From: Drosophila persimilis
Taxonomy: Eukaryota; Arthropoda; Insecta; Diptera; Drosophilidae
Assembly (NCBI RefSeq): GCF_003286085.1
Contig: NW_020825289.1
Coordinates: forward strand, 12,710,001 to 12,774,000
Length of the DNA: 64,000 bases
Reading direction: 5' to 3'
The notes beneath the pieces were generated by a model, which saw nothing but the letters and a program-made list of their open reading frames with translations, was not told where the DNA came from and did not search any database. Position numbers and translations under genes: made by a program. Positions 33,757 to 45,747 of this stretch are shown in pieces; positions within the stretch are counted from its first letter, which is position 1, and the number at the start of each line of letters is the position of its first letter.

Positions 33757-36700
33757 TTAGTTCTTGGGGCCCCACACGGAGGTGATGGGCGTGGTCGCGA
33801 CTGGAGCCCCGCCGGCAGCAAAGTTGGGGAAATCCTCCTGCGATTGAGTGTTGGGCGCAGTTAGATTCTTGGCTTGTTGCTTTTGCTTCTCCCACGGCGC
33901 ATCCTTGATGATGAACCCGTTCTCGTTGGCACCGGCACCGGCCCCGCCACCGGCCCCACCAGCTCCCGAGCTCGCGTTGCCACCGGTCCCAGTGAGGAAG
34001 GCTCCCACTGTCTGCGGCTGGGGCGAGGGCGGCAAGTTCTCCAAGTAGTCGCGCTCGTAGTCCTCGGCCATACTGAGGAGCACATCCTTGGCGTTCTCCA
34101 CATCTTCCTCCTTGCCAATGATGGTCACGGCATTGGGATTGTTTTGAGCATCATCGGAGGATGGGAATTTGATATCCACCTGGAGGAAAAACACACAAAA
34201 AAAAATGGTCAACGTACGATCAGGGTATTTCCAGTGGTTCTCCCACTAACCATCGCCCACCATTGAGCACTCACCTTGTAATCTTCAATGATTTTTCGAA
34301 TAGTGCGTCCACGCTGGCCAATGATGTGCGAGTGGACGCGCGTGTCGATTTCGATAACCTCGCGGTGAAGGGTTTGGAGATCGCCGACGATTTCCAGAAT
34401 GGCATCGCGAGCTGCCTCCGCCTTGGCCTGGTAGCCGGTGATGGAAATGATGCGTTGATTGGGATCGTCCCGCTTGGGAAGCGAGATGTTGACGTCGTGG
34501 TCAGCACGCAGTTTGTTGATGACGGCACCATGGCGACCAATGAGCTTTGAGTGATACTCCTGGTCCACGTCCAGCTGAAGGACGAACGAGCGCAGCTCGC
34601 GGTCGGCTCGATCAGCCTCGAAGTCCTCGATCATCTTTTCCAGCGCCTCCTTGGCCTCAGCCACATGGGCCGGCGTGCCCGACACCTTGATGATGTCCGA
34701 CTTGAGTTCGCTGGGCGGCAGCTCGACATGCACATCGTGCTTGGACATAAACTGCCGGACATTGGCGCCGCGTGGCCCAATGATGGTGCGGTGCAGGTCG
34801 AAAGGAACACTCAGCTCTTCCTCGATGGGAATGAGGTCGAGCAGCGCCTGCTTGGCGGCTTCGCACTTGTCAATGCGTCCGGTGATGCGGATGACATCAC
34901 ACTGCCGCACCGGCTCTGCTCCATCCACAGCGCCGCTCGACTGCTCGGCTGCCTCACCTTCCTGGCCCTCTCCGTTCAGTCCGCCATTGGTGAGACCCTC
35001 CACTGGATCGGTGGCATCCCGATCGGGGAACTTTATTTGGACATCAAACTCGGATGTCACCTGCTGCACCTTGAAGCCACGTGCACCCATAATCGTGCGA
35101 TGCTGGCGCTGCGGGATGATCACCTCAATGGTGGTCTGGGCCTCGAGATCGGCCACGATCTCCTCGATCCGCTGCTTGGCCGCCTCGATGCAGTCCTTGG
35201 CACCCTTGAGCGTCACCTTGTCAGAGTTGGTGCCGGCGCGGGGGAAGGAGATCATCACACCTCCGTTTTCTTCCGCGATGCGGTGCAGGATGAGTCCCCG
35301 CTTGGCCACAAAGTACTTGTGGTGCTTGGGATCGACGGCCACCTCGCCCTCAGTGACCTCGTCGCACTCCTTGATGATCGCCTCCAGCTGCTCCTTGGCC
35401 TTCTTGACACTGTCCTCCTTGCCAATGATGGTGATCACCTCCTTGTCGGTGTCCTCGTTCGACGGGAAGATAATGCGTGCTCCCGTGGCATCGCGGATCT
35501 TGCGAATGGAAGCGCCATTCTTGCCAATCAAGAACTTGTGGTGCTGCTGCTTGGCCCGCACCTCGGCGGTGAATGATGCCAGCTGCCGCTCGTTGGCTAG
35601 CTCCAGCAGCTGACCCTTGGCCTTCTCCACGTCGTCCTTGGGCCCGCGAATGGTGACTTTGTCGCTCTTGGAGTCGCTGTTGGGGAACTTGATGGACACG
35701 CCGCCGCACTCCTCCATGATGGAGGAGATGAGCTTGCCGCCGGTGCCGATGATGGAGTTGTAGTACTTGGGCGGGATCTGCACCTCCTCGCTGACAATGT
35801 CGGAGAGCTCGTTCTGGATCTTCTGGATGCGCTCCTTAGCCTCCAGGACGTTCTCCTTCTTGCCAGTGATGACTATCACCTCGTTGGTGTCCCCCTCGGC
35901 GGGCAGGTCGATTTTCGTTTGGGTCTCGTCGCGAATCTTCTTGATGTTGGCGCCGCCCTTGCCGATGACGAACTTGTGGAATTGCTTGAAGATGGGCACT
36001 TCGATGATGTGCGACGACTCCTGGATTTCCTTAACCAGCTTCATGAGATCCTTGTGGCACTTGTCCACATCCTCCTTGGGGCCGCGCAGCTTCACAATGT
36101 CCGTGTTCTCCTGGGGCGTGGGTATCGTGATGGTCACCTGCCGATAGCGGTCCTTCACCTCGCGGATCTTCTCGCCCTTGGCCCCAATGATGGAGCGGTG
36201 CAGGCGGCGATCGATGATCACATCCTTTGACTTTTCGTTTTCCAGTTTGTCGATTTTTTCTTGTAATTCAAGCTGCGCCAGCCTCACGCCCTCCTTGGGG
36301 CCCTCGATGCGGATGTTGTTCTGGCCCTCGCGCTCCTCGATGTTGATGTTCACCTTCAGCTCGTCCTTGAGACGGTTGACATTCGATCCGGCCTTGCCGA
36401 TAATATGCTTGTAGTACGAGGGATTCACAGTCATCACCTCGTAGGTGAAGTTCTCCTCGTAGTTGCGTATGATCTCGGTCAAGTAGGAGATGGCCTTGTC
36501 CACGTTCTCCGGGTCGCCCTCGAGCTTTATCTTGTCCTCGAGGCAGTTCACGTTCACGTTGGGACAGTCCTCCTCGAGCTGCTTCATGTTGGCTCCCTTG
36601 CGGCCGATCACGTACTTGTGGATCCAGTGCGGCGCATTGATCTCCACAGACTTCACCGAGTTGGCCTTCTGGTAAACAACAGTGAGGGCATTGCCGAGGG

Positions 36701-37946
36701 CGACCTGGGGGCCGCGCAGCGTAATCGTCTCCAGGGTGGAATCGTTCGGCGGCATCTCGACGGAGACTCCCGTGAGCTGAAGGATCTCGGCAATGGTTGA
36801 GCCCTTGGGACCGATGACATAGCGATGCTGTGGCTTGGCCACCTCAACGCTCACCGTCGAGCACTTCTTCTCCATCTCCTTGTAGATGGCCTCGACCTTT
36901 GCCTTGGCCGCGGCAACGGCATCCTTCTCGCCCGAGATGATGATCTCGTCCTTCTGCACCTGCTGCGGCGGCACGTTGATCTTGGCGCCCGTCTCCTCCT
37001 GCAGCTTGTTCAAGTTCTCGCTGTAGGGACCCACAATGAACGGATGGTAGATTTTGGGAATCGTGGTGCGGTCCGACGACTTCTTGTACTGCTCCGCGGA
37101 CAGCTGGCGGATTTCCTGCTCCGCCTTCTCGATGCCCTCCTTCGTGCCGGCAATGGTGATGAACTCGCTCTCGTCGCCCTGGCTCGGGATATTGATGCGC
37201 GTCGAGGTGAGGCGCTCCAGATCCCGCAGCCGCTGGCCACCCTTGCCCAGGATCACGCGGTAGTGCTCACGGGGCACGGTAACCTGGCGGCTGGCCTGCG
37301 TTGAGAAACTCATCAGAATCTTGCGCCGGGCGTCCAACAGCTCGCTCTGCTTGCCCTTGATAAGGAAGGTGAGCGACTGGTTCTTGCCGCTGACGATCTC
37401 AATCTGGGCGCCGGTCTCCTTGGTGATTTGCTGGCAAATCCGCTTCGATTCGCCCTCGCCAAACTTATCCGACTCCGTCGACTTTCGCTCATCGCAGGGC
37501 ACGTGCAGCACCTGTCAAGTGGTGAAATTCGACAAATGTCAGTCGGATATTGACAGATCGGAATGCCCATACGATCCTCGCGATCCACTTACCTGCGTCT
37601 TCTGCGAGCTCGTCACTCGGGCTAGCGACGAGCTGGATGGGCCGGACAGCGCAGGCGCCGAGGTATTGGCCGGCAGGGCCGGGAATAGGTCGTCGTAGCT
37701 AAAGGCGGGCGTGGCATTGCCAGTGCCTCCGCTGTTGGTGCTGGTGGGCGTTGCCACTGAAGTGGGCGAGGATGGTTGCTGCTCGTTGGACACCTGCTCT
37801 TGACCGTTGATGAGGGCGATCGGTTGTTGCTCAATGCTGGTTGCTGCAATCGATTCAAAGGTTAACCAAGAGCTTTTGGCGTCGGGTCGCCACTGGGGAT
37901 TGTCCTTACCGTTGGATTCCTCCATCACTGCTGCTGCTGCTTGCAT
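33757..37946 (-). CDS. Dp1: Vigilin / dodeca-satellite-binding protein, multi-KH RNA-binding protein
   Basis: Three coding exons: 37946-37593, 37511-34275 and 34179-33757, giving 1337 aa. The huge middle exon encodes a train of KH domains. Fourteen GxxG-type loops can be read, for example VILGKGGQRLRD, YVIGPKGSTIAE, YVIGRKGANMKQ, SIIGAKGEKIRE, FVIGKGGANIKK, FLIGKNGASIRK, TIIGPRGANVRQ and HIIGQRGRTIRK. FIVGPYSENL and YFVAKRGLIL are degenerate, and a weak first module precedes them. That makes about 15, as in vertebrate vigilin. The tail is Gly/Ala-rich and ends TSVWGPKN. Fly Dp1 (CG5170) binds single-stranded dodeca-satellite DNA and mRNAs, with roles in heterochromatin and translation. A second in-frame Met (MEESNG) is seven codons downstream of the chosen start. 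Confidence 0.95.
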
Positions 37947-38092
37947 TACTTAAAAAAAGAGAAGAGTCCTTTTTCGTTCCAAGTCGTTACAGTAACACTG
38001 GAAGCAGAGAAAATTTGTTATTATTTTACATTTCAAGATAATGGCAAGTGAAGTGCTATTTTTATTGGAGATTTCTGGGAAAATCCATCAGT

Positions 38093-38112
38093 CAATCAAT
38101 CAATCAATCAAT
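38093..38112. repeat. (CAAT)n repeat upstream of Dp1
   Basis: Five tetranucleotide units. Confidence 0.9.
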
Positions 38113-38249
38113 GAATTCAATTATTCAGTCAGACCGCAGTCGGTCTGCATTTCGGAAGGCACTGATTCTTAGTCGGTCGGCTCAGATTTGGTTTGCAGGC
38201 AGCTCCTCCTCCTCTTGTCAGTGGATTCAAAATCTCAATTACTTTCGCC

Positions 38250-38626
38250 GATAAGTGCCGACCGACGCCGACCCGCATTTCGGCCGCCGATAAGGAAACG
38301 TTTAGTGCGTTTCCGAAGGAGGGTTGGTCACCCCCGCCCCGCCCTGCCTGCTGCCGTTCCCGGTCCCGCTCGTGCCCGGCCGGTTGATAAACCAAATCTA
38401 GCAGCACGGTATTTAGTTTTAGCTTTCTGCCAAGAGCCACGTAATGGTAGCGTACAAGTGATGTGAACGGGGCTCCATTTCGCTGGCGATAAGTGGACTG
38501 GGCCGGTCCGAGGCCACGCAGGCAAAATATAGAAGCGATGCCAGTGATAGCTATCAGCTGCTAAGGCTGATAAGAACAACCTGTGCGACCGATCGCCAGC
38601 AGATATCTAGAAATAAAGCTGCTATC
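38250..38626. promoter_or_regulatory. Cluster of GATA-factor motifs upstream of Dp1
   Basis: Within 380 bp there are GATAAG at 38250, 38289, 38488 and 38569, GATAA at 38386, the palindrome GATAGCTATC at 38546-38555, and CTATC near 38622. The density is far above the rest of the window and suggests a GATA-dependent enhancer, for example gut or fat body. This is inference. Confidence 0.45.
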
Positions 38627-41018
38627 AGTCGGTTTTTTTGCTTGGGTGAAAGGTTGGTACCGTCGAAAGCGGAGCCGCAGCAGCCAGAGAGATCGAGGAG
38701 CAGACCGTGCACTTGTTCGACGGAGCTGTTTTCTAAGCCAATGCCCAACGAGTTTTCGTAGCCTACATTCTCCTCCTCTCGCCCCAGAAGAACAACAAAG
38801 ATGTGCGGCTGCCACTATCGCTCCCCTCACGCACACTTACGTGTTTCCGAGTGACTCTGTGTCTGTGTGTGCTCGAAAAATGTGTCAAAAGAAGAAACCA
38901 GCAAGGGAGAGAGAGAGCAAAAGCAAGAGCAAGAAAGAGAGCTTGACGAAGTAACTCAACGGACCGGGAGGGGAGGGCCCCCAGTGAGTGCCAGGCCAGT
39001 GCCATATAAAACCGGATGATAGCCGGCAACTACAACAAAGCGATCGGATCGACAGTGTATGCGCACATTTTTGTGTCGCTCTTTGCCTCTGTATTGGTGC
39101 CTTGGCACCTTTCTAGCAGCATTGCTGCTGCCGTTGTTGCTGCTGCTTCTGGTGGTGCCGTTGCCGTTCGAGAAGAAGGCAAGGCACGGCACAGGTAAAG
39201 CAAATACATACACATGCACAAATGTACATACACTCGATTGTGGGCATGTATGCATGTTCATGTACGTATGTGCAGAGGCATGTAACGCCTGCAGCGACGC
39301 TGACGTCGACAAATGAAGACAAAGCACAGTGCGCTGCTAAAGTTCAGCTTTAAAAATTGGTATGCACATATCGAACTTTTGTTGGGTGATTTCCATCCAG
39401 GCCTCTGGGTCCACCGCTCGCTGGGCGGCGGTGCCGGGGAGATGGTGCCGAAAAACCCTTGACGTAGTCAGTTTTTGGGCACGGAACAACCGTTCATTTC
39501 TGGTTCGGCATTCTTGGCCACAGAAGAGCACACAGACACACTCACTCACTGGTCGGGGGCATGTGGAATGGTGGTAAAATTATGCAAATTAATATACAAT
39601 CCGATGGTGTTTCCATCTGTTTTTTTTGTTTTGTTTTTTTTTTTCTGGAAAGTGGTTAGTGCGGGAAGGTTGTTCAACTTACTGTACTGTAAAATCCAAA
39701 AAATCCGGCCTAGTTAGTCTCCTTTGACAAAATCCAGTTTGATAACTTGGCGTGTCTGCTGGAAGACATACAAGAATCAAAAGAACAGAGTAATTAGCAG
39801 ATGCATATCGTCGTCTCATCGTTTGCCGGATGCTCTACACGGAGCAGCTCGGGGGAGCATGTTTCGTGTTCTATCGAGAGAGTCTGTTGCTCTTCGCTGC
39901 GAGAGGCGGAAGGAAGAAAGTGCACAGATTTGTGTGTTATGCGGGGGTGCGGTTCGGGGAAATATGCGGGCCACTTATTGGACAATTGTTGTTGTCGGCG
40001 CAAAAGTGGAGCACACAATGGCGTTGGCGTAGGCGTAGGTGTACGCGTGGGCGGAAGCAGGCGCCGTATGGGAGGCAATGGGAGGCCGAAATCAAGTGAA
40101 AGGTTTCAGCTATAGCCTTCCACCCCCTCAAAAGACTTTAGGGCCGCACCATCTGGTGGGGCGGGGCTGGGCGGCGCGAGGCTGTGATTTGATGGAATGG
40201 GTTTCATTGAACTTTTGTGCTGGCTTTAAACACTCAATACGGAAAGAATACGAATTTCGGAAAGCTTCAATCGTGCCATCCAAGGAACAGCACGCGCGCT
40301 CTGCTCTCCAATCGGACAGATTATACATAGATGTACCTATGTATGGGCATACATATGCATATGTTCATACTATGTATGTTTGGTACTCTGTGTGCGTGGA
40401 CGACAACGCTGTCTCCGTTTCCGTCACCGTCACCGCCGCCGCCACCACCACCACCGTCGTCGTAGCCGTCGCCAGCGCTGCGACTGCTGTGTGCCTTTGT
40501 GTGAGTGAGCGCGAGTGCGAGCGCCGCCCGTGCCGTGCCAGTTGCTGCGATGCGACCATTATCAAGCATTGAAAAACACGTTGTTTTTTGCAGCAATTTT
40601 TCTCTTCGAGAATTCCGCACGGAAAACGCGAGCGGCAAGCGCCTAATTTAAATGCAGCCCAGACTACTCCTCTCCTCCACGTTGCCAAGTCGTGAAAGAA
40701 AAAGGTGTTGCGGAGCGGCGCGGCCTAAATTTTCGCTGCTGTCACAGCCGCCTGCTCCATCAAGCCCTTCATAACTGTAAATTTATGCACTTTCTTGTTG
40801 TAACTTATGTAATTTAATATGCACATTTGATTGCACTCGATTTTTGTGTGTTATTAGGGGTTTTTGCCACAAATCTATCGCCCAGACTTTCTATTAGATG
40901 CAACACGCGAATTACCGACCAAGTGAAGTAGAAAAGTGATGAGCGAACGTGGCAAATGGTGATGGCCAACTTGTCATTCTGTTGGCAATCGGAAACGAGG
41001 CACACTTTGTTGATGACA

Positions 41019-41274
41019 ATCGATGAGAGCGACTATCGATTGATGACCGTCGATAGTTGATTGCCTGATAGTAATTACTAATAATTAATAATACCTACTC
41101 TTGTAGGTGCATTCAATCCTTAATCTTTGCTTAAAAAAAGGCCACGATATATTTCACGTAAACTGCGCTAAAATTCTTCAAGATTCATAATATTCGTTGA
41201 GACTAATTATCGGTTTGGGATTACCAGTTATTCGACCAGGGACGAGAACGACTATCGATTGTTTATTACCGATA
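41019..41274. promoter_or_regulatory. Duplicated CGATA palindrome module upstream of imd
   Basis: Module A (41025-41060) and module B (41244-41279) are direct repeats of about 36 bp. Each contains ACTATCG and its inverted partner CGATAGT separated by about 11 bp. A has a perfect 8 bp inverted repeat, ACTATCGA/TCGATAGT. The spacing between modules is 219 bp. An additional ATCGAT lies at 41019 and TATCG at 41208. This is the layout described for BEAF-32 dual-core sites. Confidence 0.55.
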
Positions 41275-41408
41275 GTTGATTACTAATGCCTAGTCGTTAG
41301 TCTGCCACCTCCAACTTCCAAACACAAAGGGTAAAAAAACCCCAAGTCTGTGGAATTTCCGGAGCTTTATCTATTTATTGACGATCGAGTAACCACGACA
41401 GACGCAAT

Positions 41409-42297
41409 ATGCCGAAGCTGAAGAACTTGCTGCCCAACATATTTGGCGGTAGCAAGGAGGCACCAAGTATGCAATCTGAGGGGCGACTGGAAACAGATGC
41501 AGCGCCTGTCGATGATAGCGGGGCAGATAACAATAATAGTGGAGCCTTGGCGCTGCCGTCCATCAATACCCCGACAGCCTCAGCGGATCTGACGGAATCG
41601 GTATTGCGGGAGCTTTCCGACCCAAACTACAATTCTATGGATGTTGTGCAGTCCGCCAACATTCCTGGGACCGGCGGGGACCTCAGCACAGTCAACACGA
41701 ACAACACCATGAACGTCCACAGTGCACAGCAACAGGTGGTTATGAACTTCTCAAATGCAAGCAATCTACACTTTGGCTCCGTGTACAACTTTAACAAAAA
41801 TCTAAGCGCCAGCAGCTCGCGGAAGAGCAGTACAGGCACAATTGACGAGGTGGCGGTCTCGCCAGACGGTAAACGTTCCAATGGTACGCGCAAGACTGTC
41901 AGCATAGTGGCCATGATGCAGTCTCAAGATGAGCCGGATCCGCGGCTGCTGGACGCGGTGGCTACCCATTTGGGCGAGGGATGGAAGCAGGTGATGCGGG
42001 ACTTGGGCCATTCTGAGGGCCAGATTGACCAGGCCATAATTGATCATCAAATGCACGGCAATATCAAAGAGGTGAGACATCCAAAACTGTATGAATTCTA
42101 GTGAATGACGCTCTGGTTGTTTCTGGTTTCTCCAGGTGATTTACCAACTTCTGCTCCAATGGGTACGGAGCTCTGAGAGCGGCGTGGCTACCGTCGGACG
42201 ACTCACAACGCTGCTTTGGGAGTCACAGCATCGCGATTGCGTGCAGCGCTTGAAACTGGTTTGGAAGGCATTAGAGAAGCGCAAGACGAACAGTTAG
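41409..42297 (+). CDS. imd: Immune deficiency (IMD) adaptor, death-domain protein
   Basis: Two exons, 41409-42071 and 42136-42297, giving 274 aa (D. melanogaster 273). Imd couples PGRP-LC/LE sensing of DAP-type peptidoglycan to dFADD-Dredd, then to TAK1 and Relish. The caspase (Dredd) site is visible as LETD with Asp30. Cleavage there exposes AAPVDD, the N-terminal motif that binds the BIR domains of Diap2. [10 protein letters not shown] at about 119-128 matches the position of the cryptic RHIM used for signalling amyloids. The C-terminal death domain (about 180-270) contains [20 protein letters not shown] and crosses the intron into [11 protein letters not shown]. The paired CGATA modules lie about 130 bp upstream. 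Confidence 0.95.
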
Positions 42298-42684
42298 CTG
42301 AATGATCACGTCCACTCCAAACGAAAATGATCTATACGATGCACTCTTTCAACGATCAACCCCCTTGGAAAGAGCAAGCTTTATTAAATGCTTTGTTTAC
42401 TCTCTTTGAACGGGAGAGAGAGAGAGGCCAGCATTCAACCATTTGTGCAATATTTGTTTAAATAATCCAAACATTCGAATAAGTACATAGAACTTTGTCC
42501 TAAATCATTTATAAACCAGTTTGCCTTTAAGATGTGATATTTTTTCGTAAAAGGGCCCACATAACCACAAACATACAATGTACTAAAAAATGAATTTTGA
42601 ATTTTGAAGCACTGTTTACTAAACGTTTTATTGCATAATCAATCTCATGTTTGACCTTAAAAAATACGCTTTCACCTGCAAAAG
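42298..42684. other. Convergent 3' flanks of imd and GstE9
   Basis: AT-rich spacer between the imd stop and the GstE9 stop, with a short GA run near 42413-42424. No gene seen. Confidence 0.5.
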
Positions 42685-43350
42685 TCACACTATCTTTGTG
42701 ATTTTCGCATTATACATGTCAATCAGCATCTGTGCGCCGTTGCCGTTGTTCGACTGGTAGTTGGGTCGTCCGGCCATTCGGGCCAACCAAGCGCTGAGTC
42801 CTGGATAGCGCTTCGGGTCAATGGGCGCCAGACCCACCAAACTGGAGACCGACGATATCACACTAAAATCGGCTATGGTTACGCTGGCTCCGCACAGGTA
42901 CAACTCGGCGCCAATGAAGGCCTCCAAAAAGTCGTAGGCTTCGTATATAGCGTCGATCTTGGATCTCGGAACTTCCGTCTCATCGCGGAAGAACAGCGGA
43001 AGTGCGATATTCCTAATGCAGTTTTGGAACAGCACAGCCGACTCGAAGTGCAAACGTTGATCCACGACGGCGCGCTTGAAGAAGTCCTTGGGGTACAGGG
43101 CATCATCCTTGGCATACTTCCGAACCAGATAGGCGCAGATGGCGTGGCTCTCCCAAATACACTTGCCATCGTCCTCCAGCATGGGCACTGTGTGCTGCGG
43201 ATTCTTCAGCTTGAACTCCTTGGTCTTGTTCTCACCAGCAAGCAGATTAACCAGCTTGAATTCATACTGAAGCTGTAGTGCATCCAGCGTCATTTTGCAG
43301 GCCCTCACAGGCGGACTTGGCTCTAAGCCGTACAGCACAAGTTTTCCCAT
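42685..43350 (-). CDS. GstE9: Glutathione S-transferase epsilon, GstE9 orthologue
   Basis: Intronless, 221 aa, the same length as D. melanogaster GstE9, and it shares LVLYG, RNIALPLFF, EVPRSKIDAIYEAYDFLEAFIG and the end NGNGAQMLIDMYNAKITKIV. The catalytic Ser is in SPPVRA (about residue 12), the cis-proline in NPQHTVP, and the glutathione gamma-glutamyl ligands in WESHAI. The enzyme conjugates glutathione to electrophiles and reactive aldehydes in the cytosol. The frame extends three codons upstream (MEI), but MGKL is the family start. It is the last member of the minus-strand cluster, 1 kb from the next GST. Confidence 0.93.
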   Translation of the reverse strand: MGKLVLYGLEPSPPVRACKMTLDALQLQYEFKLVNLLAGENKTKEFKLKNPQHTVPMLEDDGKCIWESHAICAYLVRKYAKDDALYPKDFFKRAVVDQRLHFESAVLFQNCIRNIALPLFFRDETEVPRSKIDAIYEAYDFLEAFIGAELYLCGASVTIADFSVISSVSSLVGLAPIDPKRYPGLSAWLARMAGRPNYQSNNGNGAQMLIDMYNAKITKIV

Positions 43351-44364
43351 TATTTCCAACGTGTACAGGCTGCGAGTGTCGATTTAAAACTAAACTAAGT
43401 ACCCCGCAAAGCACTCAATCGAGCTCAGTGCTTTTTTTTTTAATTAATCACATGTGCATGTATTATTCCACAAACCGGAGCTTTTTCGAATATTTCGCCA
43501 CAAATGCCAGCACTCGTAGTTTACGTAATCCAGATTGTTCCATGTTACCCATTAGATTCTCTTCGCTCCTTATCATATTCATATTCATATCATATATATA
43601 TGTATATATATATTGATATTCGTTACGTATATAAAAGTACTACAGTCCGACCATAAGACAGATTTGCTAATCGCTAGTCAGATTTATTTTTTGTGCGTTA
43701 AGTGGAATGAGTTATAAATAGATCAAATTGCCGCGATTTGTCCAATTAAACTCTTTCCGATAACATTGACATATGTATGTATATTTCGTGATTGGTAACG
43801 CCTATCTGCCTTCTGTTCTATTACCTACGAGTATGAATGCAATATACCCTTGTAAACTCTTGGCCAAACATGCGTCGCTCAAGCTGTTTGGTCGGACCTT
43901 ATCGCATTGATAAGAATTCGTATGAATCAAGTGGTTTGAAATCGATTTGTTACAAAACAACCTAGATATACAGTCTTTGGCGATGCTTAAAAGTCGGTCC
44001 CCACTCCGAAACGAATACAATAACAAATTGTATGCCTTGGGCGCGACGAGGCATATTTTTCCAGAGACTGGGACCGACTGTGCCTCGCAAAAGGTGTATT
44101 TGTTCTAGGATTCTGGGACCTGACGGCCAGACGAAGTGAGTGACAGAGGAGCCTCGCTCAGAGGCGAAGGACAGCACAATTTAATTGGATGAGAATCGTT
44201 TCTAGATCTTGTAAATATTTTCGCTTTGTTTCCATTATCTGGTACCAGCATGAATGTCAAGTGGGGGGTCTGATAATAAAAGTGTTTGTCCCATTTGAAC
44301 TATTGTTTATTGTATTTATTGTATTTATTGTGAAATATGAGCAGCATATAAATTTACAGCTGGA
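43351..44364. other. Spacer between GstE9 and the E5-E8-type gene
   Basis: 1 kb with no recognisable GST remnant, although D. melanogaster carries several extra GstE genes in this interval. Simple TATATA sequence occurs at 43590-43612. Confidence 0.45.
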
Positions 44365-45033
44365 TCACGATGCAAAGCTGAAATTTGTTTGCTTGATAAT
44401 GGCAAGCAATTCCCGGACACCTTTGGCATTGGACTCCTCGTAGTAGGGGAGCTGTTCCAGACGCTTGATCCAGGCACTAGTTCTCACATATTTGGCGCGA
44501 TCGATGCCCACAAAGGCCTCCAGCGAGACGATGGAGGACACAAGGCTGAAGTCCGCTATGGTCAGCTGATTTCCAGCAATGTAGTCCTGGTCCTTTAGGA
44601 AGGTCTCCACGAAGTCATAGATCTCGACAATGGCTTGATGCCTCTCTTTGGGAATTACTTTCTGATTAAAGAACAATAGAGGCTTCGTGATGCTCCTCAG
44701 GCCATCGGCAAAGACCACTCCGCTCTCGAAATGTAGACGCTGATCGACCACGGCCCGCTGCAGCAGATCCTTGGGGTACAGACTGTCACTATCGGCATAT
44801 TTGGACACCAGATAGGCGATGATTGCATGCGAGTCCCAAATGAAGTGGCCGTCTTCCTCCAAAGTGGGTACCGTGTGCTGTGGATTCTTCTTCACATACT
44901 CGGGCGACAGTTGCTCGAGACCCGCGAGATTGACATTCACAAAGTCGTAGGGCAGGTTCAAGGCCGCCAGCGTCAGCTTCACAGCTCGAACTGGGGGGCT
45001 GGCATCCACTCCGTACAAAGTTAACTTAACCAT
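44365..45033 (-). CDS. Glutathione S-transferase epsilon, GstE5/E6/E7/E8 type
   Basis: Intronless, 222 aa. MVKLTLYGVDASPPVRAVKL and the core AIIAYLVSKYADSDSLYPKD, plus DYIAGNQLTIADFSLVSS, are nearly those of D. melanogaster GstE5/GstE6. It therefore belongs to the E5-E8 subgroup, but one-to-one orthology cannot be settled by eye. Ser in SPPVRA, NPQHTVP and WDSHAI are intact. The C-terminus FSFAS is atypical. Only one gene of this subgroup is present here. Confidence 0.88.
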   Translation of the reverse strand: MVKLTLYGVDASPPVRAVKLTLAALNLPYDFVNVNLAGLEQLSPEYVKKNPQHTVPTLEEDGHFIWDSHAIIAYLVSKYADSDSLYPKDLLQRAVVDQRLHFESGVVFADGLRSITKPLLFFNQKVIPKERHQAIVEIYDFVETFLKDQDYIAGNQLTIADFSLVSSIVSLEAFVGIDRAKYVRTSAWIKRLEQLPYYEESNAKGVRELLAIIKQTNFSFAS

Positions 45034-45747
45034 ATTGTCGTTAGAGAGCTTGGTTGGCTAATGATCAATTCGCAGCTGGTAACCAGCCATTTTATAGAGT
45101 GCTAGTAAAGAGAAACAACTGGGATGAAGAGAAATTTGCACTCGTAAGAGTTCCCCGAATCGTGAAATTAATACAATAATGAACACAATAGCTGAGGTCA
45201 AAGTGCAAGTAAATACATCCACGCCCACATAGCAGGCACCTGACAACAAGTTATAGATACCGACGGAAAGAGCTCGCCAAAAACAGGCCTAAGAGAATGC
45301 CACATTTAAGAGTAGACAAAGAGTGTGATGTGCCCAGTCATTGCTGATTACCGATTACTGACTTGACCGAACACCGAGCAGACCGATAAGCGACTATCAG
45401 TTGTTTGTTCCGATTCTGAAGTAAATCTGAACAAACAATGAACTCGAGTGGAACTCTTTCTGGATACAGACAAGGTATGAAATTTCAATTCATATGAAAA
45501 CTGCTGTTGGGTTTTTAATTACCTTCTGTCCAGAAAGCTGGCTTGAGTTCTGCGAAGTTCGAATTCCAGAGCTTTCCACTCGACCATCGCCTTCATTTAC
45601 GAAAGTAAATCTTCAATAGATATGTATATTTAGACATTTTCCAACAACTCTACAGAGTCAGATTCAAATTAGTTTTGAGGTCAGCTAAGCTTCAACTACA
45701 GCTACAGCGAATATACGTATTTATTGAGAAAACTTGGCTACAGACGT
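45034..45747. other. Spacer between GST genes
   Basis: Promoter of the E5-E8-type gene on the left and 3' flank of the E3-like gene on the right. No exon or GST fragment recognised. Confidence 0.4.

Larger units (their letters stand above)
37947..41408. other. Dp1 upstream region and imd promoter region, no coding exon seen
   Basis: 3.4 kb separates the divergent Dp1 and imd starts. It contains a CAAT repeat (38093-38112), a cluster of GATA motifs (38250-38626), and a GC-rich patch at 40390-40560 with CCACCACC-type simple sequence. Duplicated CGATA palindromes lie just before imd. Untranslated first exons of Dp1 probably lie here, but I cannot place them. Confidence 0.5.

Noticed and set aside
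34263..37304. Several long plus-strand frames opposite Dp1
   Set aside because: They are antisense shadows of the KH-domain exon; the minus-strand frame has clear KH motifs.
43351..44364. Search for GST pseudogene remnants between E9 and the E5-E8-type gene
   Set aside because: No NPQHTVP-, WDSHAI- or IADFS-like coding found in any frame.
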